Assembly (NCBI GenBank): GCA_036272815.1
Contig: DATAYA010000193.1
Span: 1 to 11,701, forward strand
Origin: DATAYA01 sp036272815
GTDB taxonomy: Bacteria > Pseudomonadota > Alphaproteobacteria > Acetobacterales > Acetobacteraceae
Direction: 5' to 3'
Length of the DNA: 11,701 bases
This document shows positions 1-6,624 of the stretch, piece by piece. Both the position numbers and the translations under genes were made by a program. Numbering within the stretch: the stretch's first letter is position 1; each line of letters starts with the position of its first letter. Below the pieces are notes generated by a model, which was not told the origin of the DNA, did not search any database, and saw only the letters and a program-made list of their open reading frames with translations.

Positions 1-5
1 GCGGC

Positions 6-11
6 AGGAGG
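6..11 (+). promoter_or_regulatory. Ribosome binding site of the alcohol dehydrogenase
   Basis: A perfect AGGAGG lies 5 nt before the ATG at 17. It is the strongest Shine-Dalgarno match noticed in the window and fixes the start of the dehydrogenase. The promoter, if any, lies outside the window. Confidence 0.85.
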
Positions 12-16
12 CGGCG

Positions 17-1066
17 ATGCACGGGGTGGTGTTCACCGGCGAGCGGGACATCGAACTGATGGAGTTCCCCGACCCGACGCCGGGGCCGGGCGAGGTGGTG
101 CTGGAGATGAAGGCCTCCGGCATGTGCGGCAGCGACCTCAAGCCGTACCGGCGGCCGAAGGGTGGCGATCTCGGCGGCCTCGGCCTGACTGCGGCCGCGG
201 GCCCCGTGATCGGCGGTCACGAGCCCTGCGGCGTCGTCGCCGCGGTGGGCGCGGGCGTGGCGCCGGCCGAGGCGCGGCGGGGGATGCGCGTGATGGTGCA
301 TCACTATTGGGGCTGCAATGTCTGCGAGCACTGCCGATCGGGCTGGACCCAGCTTTGCGCACGGCAGGCGCCGGCGGTCTATGGCATGTCCGATCACGGC
401 GGCCACGCGCCTTACATGAAGGTGCCGGCCCGCACGCTGGTGGCGTTGCCGGAGACGCTGTCGTTCCAGACCGGGGCCGCGATCGCCTGCGGCACCGGCA
501 CCGCCTATGGCGCGTTGCGGCGGATGAATCTCTCCGGGCGGGACGTGATCGCGATCTTCGGGCAGGGGCCGGTCGGCCTCTCAGCGACGCAGCTCGCGGC
601 GGCGATGGGGGCGCGGGTGATCGCGCTCGACATCAACCCCGAGCGGCTGGCGCGGGCGGCCGAGTTCGGCGCCGATGCGCTGGTCGATCCTGGTGCGGGC
701 GATCCGGTCGCCGCGATCCGCGACCTGACCGGCGGCGGCGCGCATCTGGCACTGGACACCACCGGCCATGCGGAGGGGCGGATCGCCGCGGTGCGATGCG
801 TGCGGACCTGGGGGACGGTGTGCTTCGTGGGCGAAGGCGGCGATGTGACGATCGAGGTCAGCCCCGACATGCTGCGCCGGCAGGTGACGATCGTGGCGTC
901 GTGGACGTTTTCCACCATCGGACAGGCGGAATGCGCGGAGTTCGTGGCCGCGCGCGGGGTGGATGTGGATCGGCTGTTCACGCATCGGTGGGAGCTTGGG
1001 CAGGCGGACGAGGCGTATCGGTTGTTCGATCGGCAGAGCGATGGGAAGGGCGTGTTTTTGATGTGA
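17..1066 (+). CDS. Zinc-dependent alcohol dehydrogenase family protein (MDR superfamily)
   Basis: A 349-residue medium-chain dehydrogenase/reductase that should oxidise an alcohol or polyol with NAD in the cytoplasm. The N-terminal GroES-like domain carries the catalytic zinc ligands C37, H68 and E69 (C-G-S-D and G-G-H-E motifs). It also has the structural zinc set C100, C103, C106 and C114. The Rossmann domain has G-Q-G-P-V-G at 182-187, and D205 at the end of the second strand points to NAD rather than NADP. Length is normal for the family (about 340-380), and the ATG follows a perfect AGGAGG. It converges on cydB, with only 9 bp between the two stop codons. Both zinc sites are intact, so it is probably active. 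The substrate cannot be read from the sequence; threonine, sorbitol or aliphatic alcohol dehydrogenases are all possible. Confidence 0.92.
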   Translation: MHGVVFTGERDIELMEFPDPTPGPGEVVLEMKASGMCGSDLKPYRRPKGGDLGGLGLTAAAGPVIGGHEPCGVVAAVGAGVAPAEARRGMRVMVHHYWGCNVCEHCRSGWTQLCARQAPAVYGMSDHGGHAPYMKVPARTLVALPETLSFQTGAAIACGTGTAYGALRRMNLSGRDVIAIFGQGPVGLSATQLAAAMGARVIALDINPERLARAAEFGADALVDPGAGDPVAAIRDLTGGGAHLALDTTGHAEGRIAAVRCVRTWGTVCFVGEGGDVTIEVSPDMLRRQVTIVASWTFSTIGQAECAEFVAARGVDVDRLFTHRWELGQADEAYRLFDRQSDGKGVFLM

Positions 1067-1075
1067 TGGAGGGGG

Positions 1076-2107
1076 CTAATGATACCCGATATCCGCCCGC
1101 ACTTTCCCCCGGAAAACCCAGTACGAGAAGCTGGAGTACATCAGGATCACCGGCAGCAGCACTAGCGTGCCGACCAGCAGGAACGCCTGCGTCCCCGGCG
1201 AGGACGCCGCCTGCCACAATGTCAGCCGGTGCGGCACCACGTAGGGCCAGAGACTGATGCCGATGCCGAGATAGGAGAGCGCGAACAGCAAGATGGCAAA
1301 AGCGAAGGGCTGCCACTCCGCCCGCCGCCGGTTCAGCGCGCGCCACTCCGCCCAGGCGATCAGCGCGGTCACGATCGGCACCGGCGCCAGCAGCGCGCTG
1401 TTGGGCCAGCCGAACCAGCGGGCGCCTATGTCGGGATGCGCGAGCGGCGTCCAGATGCTCACCACCAGCACGGCCGCACAGACGCCGATGAAGGCGATGC
1501 GCCCATGCCGTCGCGCCCAGTCCTGCAACGCGCCCTCGGTCTTGAGCACCAGCCAGCCGGCGCCGAGCAGCGAATAGCCGAACACGAGGCAGATGCCGGT
1601 CACGATCGAGAACGGGGTGAAGCAGTCGAGGCTGCCACCGGTGAAGACGAGGCCGTCGGTCTGGAAACCCTGGATGAAGGCGCCGAGCACAATGCCCTGC
1701 GCGAAGGTCGCCAGCATCGAGCCATAGGAGAAGCCATAGTCCCAGAACGTCCGGTGCGCCGCGTCGCGATAGCGGAACTCGAAGGCGACGCCACGGAAGA
1801 TCAGCGACAGCAGCATCACCAGGATCGGGAAATAGACCGCCGGGATGATGATGGCGAACGCAATCGGGAACGCCGCCAGCAATCCCAGCCCACCCAGGAT
1901 CAGCCAGGTCTCGTTGCCGTCCCAGATCGGCGCAATCGAGTTCATCACCAGGTTGCGCGAAGCGGTGTCGGGCGCCAAGCCGTACAGGATGCCGACGCCG
2001 AGATCGAAGCCGTCGAGCATCACGTAGAAGAACACGCCGATGCCGAGGATCGCCGTCCAGATCGGCACGAAATCGAGACCGACCCCTAGTGCGAGAGCGG
2101 GGTTCAT
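1076..2107 (-). CDS. cydB: Cytochrome bd-type (cyanide-insensitive) quinol oxidase subunit II
   Basis: A 343-residue polytopic inner-membrane protein, the second core subunit of the bd quinol oxidase that reduces oxygen to water. Family motifs are clear: G-F-D-L-G-V-G at 33-39, W-D-G-N-E-T-W-L-I at 62-70, R-G-V-A-F-E-F-R at 105-112, and an L-W-P-Y segment near the C terminus. About eight hydrophobic helices are visible. The ATG overlaps the cydA stop as ATGA (2104-2107), and GGGAG lies 7 nt upstream inside cydA, so translation is probably coupled and yields equal subunit amounts. No CydX-like small ORF follows: the stop at 1076-1078 is 9 bp from the end of the convergent dehydrogenase. No hairpin terminator is visible between them. 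Confidence 0.95.
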   Translation of the reverse strand: MNPALALGVGLDFVPIWTAILGIGVFFYVMLDGFDLGVGILYGLAPDTASRNLVMNSIAPIWDGNETWLILGGLGLLAAFPIAFAIIIPAVYFPILVMLLSLIFRGVAFEFRYRDAAHRTFWDYGFSYGSMLATFAQGIVLGAFIQGFQTDGLVFTGGSLDCFTPFSIVTGICLVFGYSLLGAGWLVLKTEGALQDWARRHGRIAFIGVCAAVLVVSIWTPLAHPDIGARWFGWPNSALLAPVPIVTALIAWAEWRALNRRRAEWQPFAFAILLFALSYLGIGISLWPYVVPHRLTLWQAASSPGTQAFLLVGTLVLLPVILMYSSFSYWVFRGKVRADIGYH

Positions 2108-3507
2108 GGGGCTGCTCCCGCGCCGGGGGAAGCCGGCAGGTGGGCGAGGGGATGCGCCGCCCGCCCGCTCTCCACCGCCTCGTCCTCCCGCACCATCGCC
2201 TCCGGCCCGCGGCGCACGATGCGCGACATCACCAGCCAGCCGGACGGGAAGATAACCGCATAGGCGACCACATAGCCGATGAAGCTCACCAGCACGTTCC
2301 AGCCGGTGAGCGACGGGGTGACGCTATCCGCCGTGCGCAGCAGGCCATAGACGGTCCAGGGCTGGCGCCCGGTCTCGGTCGTGATCCAGCCGGCGAGCAC
2401 GGCGATGAAGCCGATCGGCGCCGCGTACTGATAGAGCAACAGCAGGCCCGGGCTGCGGAACAGCCGCCCGCCGCGCCGCATCAGGTTGCCGACGACCACA
2501 AGCAGCAGCATCAGCAGGCCCATCCCCACCATGACGCGAAACGCGAAAAATGGGAAAATGACCGGCGGCCAGTCATTGCGCGGCCAGTGGTCGAGGCCGA
2601 TGACGGGCTTGGTCAGGGAGTGGGTGATGATGAGGCTGCCGAGATAGGGGATCGCGACGTCGTAGCGATTGATGCCGAGCTTCTGGTCGGGGATCGCGAA
2701 CAGGTGGAGCGGCGTCGGGCTCTCCGTGGTGAAATCGCCTTCCATCGCGGCGAGCTTGGTCGGCTGGTACTGGAGCGTGTCGAGGCCGTGCTGGTCGCCG
2801 AGGAAGATCTGCAGCGGCACCAGCACCAGCAGCAGCCAGAGCGTGCCCGAGAACATCAGCCGTCCTTCCAACACGAACCGCCCGCGGCGGATCAGCCAGG
2901 CGCCGACGCTCAGCACCACGAACCCGGTCGTGATGTAGGCGGCGCAGACCATGTGAAAGAACCGGTACGGGAAGGATGGGTTGAAGATGATCGCGAGCCA
3001 GTCGACGGGAAAGAACTTGCCGTCGACGATCTTGTAGCCCGCCGGGGTCTGCATCCAGCTATTCGCAGCGAGGATCCAGAACGCCGAAAAGAGGGTACCG
3101 GAGGCGACCATCAGGGCGGCGACGAAATGCGCCCAGCGCGGCACCAGGTTGCGCCCGAACAGCAGCACGCCGAGGAACGCCGCCTCCAGGAAGAACGCGA
3201 CTATCCCCTCATAGGCGAACAGCGGCCCGAGCACGTTGGCGGTGTCGGCGGCATAGCGGCTCCAGTTGGTGCCGAACTGGAACGGCATCACGATCCCGGA
3301 GACCACGCCCATCCCGAAGGCGACCGAGAAAATCTTGATCCAGAACGAGGAGATGCGGAAATAGATCTCCCGCCCCGTCAGCATGTGCATGCCCTCCATC
3401 AGCGCGATGTAGGAGGCGGTGCCGATCGTGAACGCCGGCAGCAGGATGTGCCACGCGATCACCCAGACGAACTGCAGCCGCGACAGGATCAGCGGGTCGA
3501 GTGTCAT
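2104..3507 (-). CDS. cydA: Cytochrome bd-type (cyanide-insensitive) quinol oxidase subunit I
   Basis: A 467-residue integral membrane subunit that holds the haems and oxidises ubiquinol. By eye alignment to E. coli CydA, H20 and H185 match haem ligands H19 and H186, and M326 matches M393. E100 and E108 match the conserved glutamates E99 and E107; K251 and E256 match Q-loop residues K252 and E257; E378 in the E-T-G-R-Q-P-W motif matches E445. The Q-loop is about 67 residues shorter than in E. coli, as is typical of CioA oxidases, so cioA is an equally good name. I chose the ATG at 3507, preceded by GGGGA at 7 nt. A GTG nine codons upstream (3534) is in frame but less likely. It overlaps cydB by 4 nt. 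No FNR/ANR-like box was found upstream. Confidence 0.95.
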   Translation of the reverse strand: MTLDPLILSRLQFVWVIAWHILLPAFTIGTASYIALMEGMHMLTGREIYFRISSFWIKIFSVAFGMGVVSGIVMPFQFGTNWSRYAADTANVLGPLFAYEGIVAFFLEAAFLGVLLFGRNLVPRWAHFVAALMVASGTLFSAFWILAANSWMQTPAGYKIVDGKFFPVDWLAIIFNPSFPYRFFHMVCAAYITTGFVVLSVGAWLIRRGRFVLEGRLMFSGTLWLLLVLVPLQIFLGDQHGLDTLQYQPTKLAAMEGDFTTESPTPLHLFAIPDQKLGINRYDVAIPYLGSLIITHSLTKPVIGLDHWPRNDWPPVIFPFFAFRVMVGMGLLMLLLVVVGNLMRRGGRLFRSPGLLLLYQYAAPIGFIAVLAGWITTETGRQPWTVYGLLRTADSVTPSLTGWNVLVSFIGYVVAYAVIFPSGWLVMSRIVRRGPEAMVREDEAVESGRAAHPLAHLPASPGAGAAP

Positions 3508-3608
3508 GCGTCGGTCCCCGTTTTCGCGTTGCACGCGCGTCGATGGCGAAGCTCGGCGATTGTCGCGTCAGACATCGGATGCCCCCCACCCGCCGCCCAG
3601 AAGCGCAT
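3504..3608 (-). CDS. Possible 34-residue mini-ORF between cupin and cydA
   Basis: This open frame fills the cupin-cydA gap exactly. Its ATG overlaps the cupin stop (TGATG, 3606-3610) and its TGA overlaps the cydA start (ATGA, 3504-3507). The first ATG has no Shine-Dalgarno; the preceding bases read like an anti-Shine-Dalgarno. An internal ATG at 3575 follows a G-rich run and would give 23 residues starting M-S-D-A-T-I-A-E-L. The product is short, with basic residues and no membrane segment, so it does not resemble CydX or the DUF2474 small oxidase proteins, which are hydrophobic. It may be a real small protein, a leader coupling cupin to cydA translation, or chance in GC-rich DNA. I do not recognise it. 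Confidence 0.22.
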   Translation of the reverse strand: MRFWAAGGGHPMSDATIAELRHRRACNAKTGTDA

Positions 3609-4072
3609 CAGGAGGCGTTGTCGTACCGCGTCCCGTCCAGATGGATGCAGCCGTCGTCCGGGCTCCAGCGCAGATCGATGCCCGGATACTCCGTCCAGTC
3701 GCTGTCGGGACGACGCGACCCGATCTCGAGCGCGCGCGCCGGCCGATCCGAGCGGTTCTGCAGATGGTGCCCGTCCGCCGCGCCGGCCGGAAATCCGGCG
3801 CAGTCCCCCGCCCGCAGCACCGTCTCGCCCGCGTCGGTCACCAGGACGACCTCGCCTTCCAGCACCCAGACGAACTCGTCCTCGGCGCTGTGCCAGTGGC
3901 GCTGGCTCGACCATGCGCCCGCCAACAGGGTCAGCAGGTTGACGCCGAACTGGCCGAGGCCGGCCGCATCGCCGAGGCGCTGGCGCACGCGGGCGCGGCA
4001 CGGCAGGTCGAAGGGCGGCGGATAGGCGCTGCCGTCGACCCGCGGCGCCGCTCGGGTGTCGATCTTCGGCAT
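3608..4072 (-). CDS. Cupin domain-containing protein
   Basis: A 154-residue single-domain cupin. Motif 1 runs from G52 through H59-x-H61 and E66 to G73. Motif 2 runs from G89 through P95-A-G to H102/H103 and N106. H59, H61, E66 and one of H102/H103 are the expected metal ligands. There is no signal peptide or membrane segment, so it is likely cytoplasmic. The ATG at 4072 has AGGAG 6 nt upstream, a convincing start. It lies on the same strand ahead of cydAB and could share their transcript, but the 100-bp gap could also hold a cydA promoter. Cupins of this size include sugar-binding, isomerase, dioxygenase and sensory proteins; the ligand cannot be assigned. Confidence 0.85.
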   Translation of the reverse strand: MPKIDTRAAPRVDGSAYPPPFDLPCRARVRQRLGDAAGLGQFGVNLLTLLAGAWSSQRHWHSAEDEFVWVLEGEVVLVTDAGETVLRAGDCAGFPAGAADGHHLQNRSDRPARALEIGSRRPDSDWTEYPGIDLRWSPDDGCIHLDGTRYDNAS

Positions 4073-4202
4073 GCCATACTCCTGCCGGTTCCACGCGAGG
4101 CGCAGCCACGCCGTCGGGTACGGGACCGCGCACGATCGTTGCCGCAGGACAATGCTATCCGTTGCGGGCGTCCTGCGCTAGGGGACGGCGGGGGGTGAGA
4201 CC
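4073..4202. promoter_or_regulatory. Divergent intergenic region between cupin and DUF4337 genes
   Basis: These 130 bp must hold the start signals for both the leftward cupin(-cydAB) unit and the rightward DUF4337-EamA unit. I see no convincing -35/-10 pair on either strand. Two local signals stand out: AGGAG (bottom strand, 4079-4083) for the cupin, and the G-rich GGGGGTGAG (4191-4199) just before the DUF4337 ATG. A perfect 8-bp inverted repeat at 4143-4177 is listed separately. Confidence 0.5.
4143..4177. repeat. Perfect 8-bp inverted repeat with 19-bp spacer
   Basis: CGCAGGAC at 4143-4150 is matched by its exact reverse complement GTCCTGCG at 4170-4177. It sits 26 bp before the DUF4337 start, in the only DNA shared by the two divergent units. 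It could be a repressor or activator operator, or a stem in the 5' leader. In GC-rich DNA an 8-bp match can arise by chance, so this is a candidate only. Confidence 0.3.
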
Positions 4203-4787
4203 ATGAGCGAGAATGTCGAGCTGGCCAATCAGGGGTTCGAGCACGCACATCATGAGGTCGAGCACGCGGCGCCCCAGCACGAAGGCCGGGCGCGCCGCAT
4301 CGCGGTGCTGATCGCGGCCCTGGCCGCGGCGCTGGCGATCAGCGAGATGGGCGAGAAGAGCGCCCAGAACGAGTACCTGACCCGCCACATCGCGCTCAGC
4401 GACGACTACAATTTCTATCAGGCCAAGCACACCCGCGCGGTGATGATCGGCGCCACCGCCGACGTCCTGGCAAGCCTGCCCCCGAGCGCGGAGACCGCGC
4501 GCCGCATTGCCGCCCTGCGCGCCGCCGCTTCCCATGACGAGAGCGATCCGAAGGCCGGCAACGGCGCCAAGCAGCTCCTGGAGAAAGCCAAGCAACAAAC
4601 GGAGGCGCGCGACCACGCCTTCCATCGCTACCACCAGTTCGAGTGGGTGGTGGGCGCGCTGCAGATCGCGATCGTGCTGGCCTCGGTCGCGGTGGTGACG
4701 CGGGTGGCGGCCCTTGCGGTCGGCGGCGTGGTGCTCGGCGGTCTCGGCGTCGTATTCGGTCTGCTGGTCGCCTTCGGCGCGATGTAG
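4203..4787 (+). CDS. DUF4337 domain-containing membrane protein
   Basis: A 194-residue protein matching the DUF4337 pattern: a polar, His/Glu-rich N terminus (1-30), a membrane segment at about 33-48, a long charged middle region, and two closing membrane segments at about 149-167 and 170-192. The F-Y-Q-A-K-H-T-R stretch (71-78), after L-S-D-D-Y-N, resembles the family's conserved core. Residues 95-145 are charged and Ala/Lys/Glu/Gln-rich, likely a coiled coil between the membrane parts. The function of the family is unknown. The ATG is preceded by a G-rich stretch ending GGTGAGACC. Its TAG stop directly abuts the GTG of the transporter gene, so the two are probably co-translated. Confidence 0.85.
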   Translation: MSENVELANQGFEHAHHEVEHAAPQHEGRARRIAVLIAALAAALAISEMGEKSAQNEYLTRHIALSDDYNFYQAKHTRAVMIGATADVLASLPPSAETARRIAALRAAASHDESDPKAGNGAKQLLEKAKQQTEARDHAFHRYHQFEWVVGALQIAIVLASVAVVTRVAALAVGGVVLGGLGVVFGLLVAFGAM

Positions 4788-5735
4788 GTGAGCGGCAATC
4801 CCGCTCGCGGCTGGAAGCTGCCCGGGCCGGATACCGTCCGGCTCTCTGCCCTCGACCGCCAGCGGCTGCTGTTCGTGGTGCTGTGCCTGGTCTGGGGCAC
4901 CACCTGGCTCGCGCTCAAGGTAGGCGTGACCGCGGTGCCGCCCGCCCTGTTCGCCGGCACGCGCTGGACGACGGCCGGCCTCGCGCTGCTCGCCATCCGG
5001 CGCTGGCGCAGGCAGCGGATCCGCCTGCCGCGACGGGCGCTCGGGCGGGCGGCGCTGGTCGGCGTGCTGATGGTGGCGTGCAATGCGGTGCTGATGCTCT
5101 ACGGCCTGCGCTTCGTCAGCAGCGGCCTGGCGGCGGTCATCAGCTCGGCGCTGACCCCGATCGCGCTGCTCGGCTTCAGCGTCGCCCTCCGCCACGAGGC
5201 GTTCCGGCCGCGCCAGCTTGCCGCGATCGGGCTCGGGGTGCTCGGCATCCTGGTGCTGTTCGGACCCGCGGCCAGTGCCGGCCGGCTGGCCCCGCGCGAA
5301 GCGCTGGGTGCACTCGGCGTGATCGCCGGCTGCCTGTGCTATTCGCTTGGTTCGGTCCTGGCGCGACCGCTGATGCGTTCGGTGGCACCCGCCGACGTCG
5401 CGGCGCTGAGCAACCTGGCTGGCGGGGCCGCGCTGCTCGCGGGCTCGCTCGCCTTCGAGCCTGGCTCGTGGCACGCGCTGGGCGGCCACTGGGGCCTGGC
5501 CGCGTGGTCGGCCTGGCTGTTCCTGCTGCTGCCCGGCTCGCTGGGTGCGACCATCATCTACCTGATCCTGGTGCGCGACTGGGGCGCGAGCCGCGCCGGC
5601 ACCTATGCCTTCGTCAGCCCCGTGGTTGCGGTTTTCCTCGGCATGGCGGTCAACGGCGAGCAGGTCGATCCCAGCGGCGCGCTGGGCATGGTGCTGATGC
5701 TCGGTGCGGCCGCCCTGGTGCTGCTGCGCGGCTGA
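4788..5735 (+). CDS. EamA/DMT family transporter
   Basis: A 315-residue inner-membrane protein with two EamA repeats and about ten hydrophobic helices, the usual drug/metabolite transporter architecture. Family-like segments are W-G-T-T-W-L-A-L-K (36-44) in helix 1, the I-S-S-A-L-T-P-I region (118-125), and the A-G-T-Y-A-F-V-S-P-V region (270-279) followed by G-E-Q. It should export or import a small metabolite; the substrate is unknown. The GTG at 4788 immediately follows the DUF4337 TAG, with no spacer and no clear Shine-Dalgarno, so translation probably depends on reinitiation. No other plausible start lies before the first helix at about residue 28. It converges on the DsbA-like gene with a 31-bp gap and no visible terminator. 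Confidence 0.9.
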   Translation: MSGNPARGWKLPGPDTVRLSALDRQRLLFVVLCLVWGTTWLALKVGVTAVPPALFAGTRWTTAGLALLAIRRWRRQRIRLPRRALGRAALVGVLMVACNAVLMLYGLRFVSSGLAAVISSALTPIALLGFSVALRHEAFRPRQLAAIGLGVLGILVLFGPAASAGRLAPREALGALGVIAGCLCYSLGSVLARPLMRSVAPADVAALSNLAGGAALLAGSLAFEPGSWHALGGHWGLAAWSAWLFLLLPGSLGATIIYLILVRDWGASRAGTYAFVSPVVAVFLGMAVNGEQVDPSGALGMVLMLGAAALVLLRG

Positions 5736-5766
5736 CCGCCCCGCCCCGGCGCTGTAACCGATGCGC

Positions 5767-6624
5767 TCAGTGCTGCCGCGCCGAAGCCACGGCTTCGCGC
5801 AGTTCCGAGATCGGCACGGCCCCGGCGACGATCCGGTCGCCGATCACGAAGCTCGGCGTGCCGTCGACGCCGAGCGCGCGGGCAAGGGCGACGTTGGCGG
5901 CAAGCCGCTCCTTGATCGCCGCATCCGCCATGTCGTGCTGTAGCCGGGCAGGATCGAGGCCGAGCCGCGTCGCCTCCTGTTGCAGGCCGTGCGCCGTGGG
6001 CGTCGCGGTGGCCCCCATTTCGGCGGCCTGCAATGTCAGATAGCCGCCCTGGCGCTGGGCCGCGAGCAGCGCGGTGGCATCAAGCACGCTCGCCGGACCC
6101 AGGATCGGGATGTCCTTGTAGACCAGCCGGATGCCGGGATCGCTCGCGAGCAGGCTCGCCACCACCGGACGCATCGAGCGGCAGAACGGGCAGCGCGGGT
6201 CATAGAACTCGACGATCGTAAGGTCGCCATGCGGGTTGCCCGCCACCGGGTCGGCGGACTCTGCGCGCAGTTGCCGCGCGTGCGCAGTGATCGCGTCGTG
6301 CGCGGCGGACGCCTGCTGCCGGTCCTCGTCCTGCTTCAGGGACCCGAGCGCGTCGCGCAGGATGGAGGGATCGTCGCGCAGCGCCTGGCGGACGATCGCC
6401 ACGATCTCGGTGCGCTGCTGCGGCGTGAAGTCGCCGGCCAGGGCCGCTGCCGGCCACAGGAGAACGAGCACCGCCCCAAGGGCGCGCAGGCGCGCGCGCA
6501 GGTGGGTGCCTCGGTTGCCGCTGCGGGGGGATGCCGCTATGGCGGGTCGCTCTCGTTTTGGGGGAACAGTGCCGGTGCGAAGCGTGATCCGGGTGAGCGG
6601 CGATGCGTCCATGCCGCGCATCAT
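5767..6624 (-). CDS. DsbA family thiol-disulfide oxidoreductase (ScsC/Com1-like)
   Basis: An exported thioredoxin-fold protein acting on cysteines in the periplasm. With the ATG at 6624 it has 285 residues. The active site is C145-P-F-C148, and the cis-proline loop G-T-P-S-F-V-I-G places P257. Between signal and catalytic domain is a helical segment (D-P-S-I-L-R-D-A-L) like the N-terminal region of ScsC-type proteins. The signal peptide is clear (hydrophobic core about 48-59, then A-A-A-L-A before G-D-F). The start is uncertain. ATG 6624 has AAGGG 5 nt upstream but leaves over 40 residues before the hydrophobic core and overlaps the divergent GGT-like gene by 14 nt. A CTG at 6501, with GAGG 7 nt upstream, would give an ideal signal peptide and a 244-residue protein. 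No ATG, GTG or TTG lies between 6612 and the signal peptide. The product assignment is firm; the 5' end is not. Confidence 0.88.
   Translation of the reverse strand: MMRGMDASPLTRITLRTGTVPPKRERPAIAASPRSGNRGTHLRARLRALGAVLVLLWPAAALAGDFTPQQRTEIVAIVRQALRDDPSILRDALGSLKQDEDRQQASAAHDAITAHARQLRAESADPVAGNPHGDLTIVEFYDPRCPFCRSMRPVVASLLASDPGIRLVYKDIPILGPASVLDATALLAAQRQGGYLTLQAAEMGATATPTAHGLQQEATRLGLDPARLQHDMADAAIKERLAANVALARALGVDGTPSFVIGDRIVAGAVPISELREAVASARQH

Noticed and set aside
1067..1075. Possible terminator between the convergent dehydrogenase and cydB
   Set aside because: The gap is 9 bp and holds no hairpin; any terminator would have to lie within the coding ends and none was evident.
3525..3537. 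13-bp palindrome CGCGT-TGC-ACGCG upstream of cydA
   Set aside because: The arms are only 5 bp of CG-rich sequence, which is common by chance here. It does not match an FNR/ANR or other box I recognise.
2089..3942. Long open frame (617 codons) on the + strand, antisense to cydA and the cupin gene
   Set aside because: Its translation is His/Arg/Asp/Pro-rich low-complexity sequence with no family motif, as expected opposite a GC-rich membrane-protein gene. cydA on the other strand is unambiguous.
4155..5489. Long open frame (444 codons) on the - strand, antisense to DUF4337 and EamA genes
   Set aside because: It is a shadow of the codon bias on the + strand, rich in Arg/Gln/His/Ala with no recognisable domain. 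The + strand genes have clear membrane topology.
5736..5766. Possible bidirectional terminator between the convergent EamA and DsbA-like genes
   Set aside because: The 31-bp gap is C/G-rich but shows no stem with a T-run on either strand.
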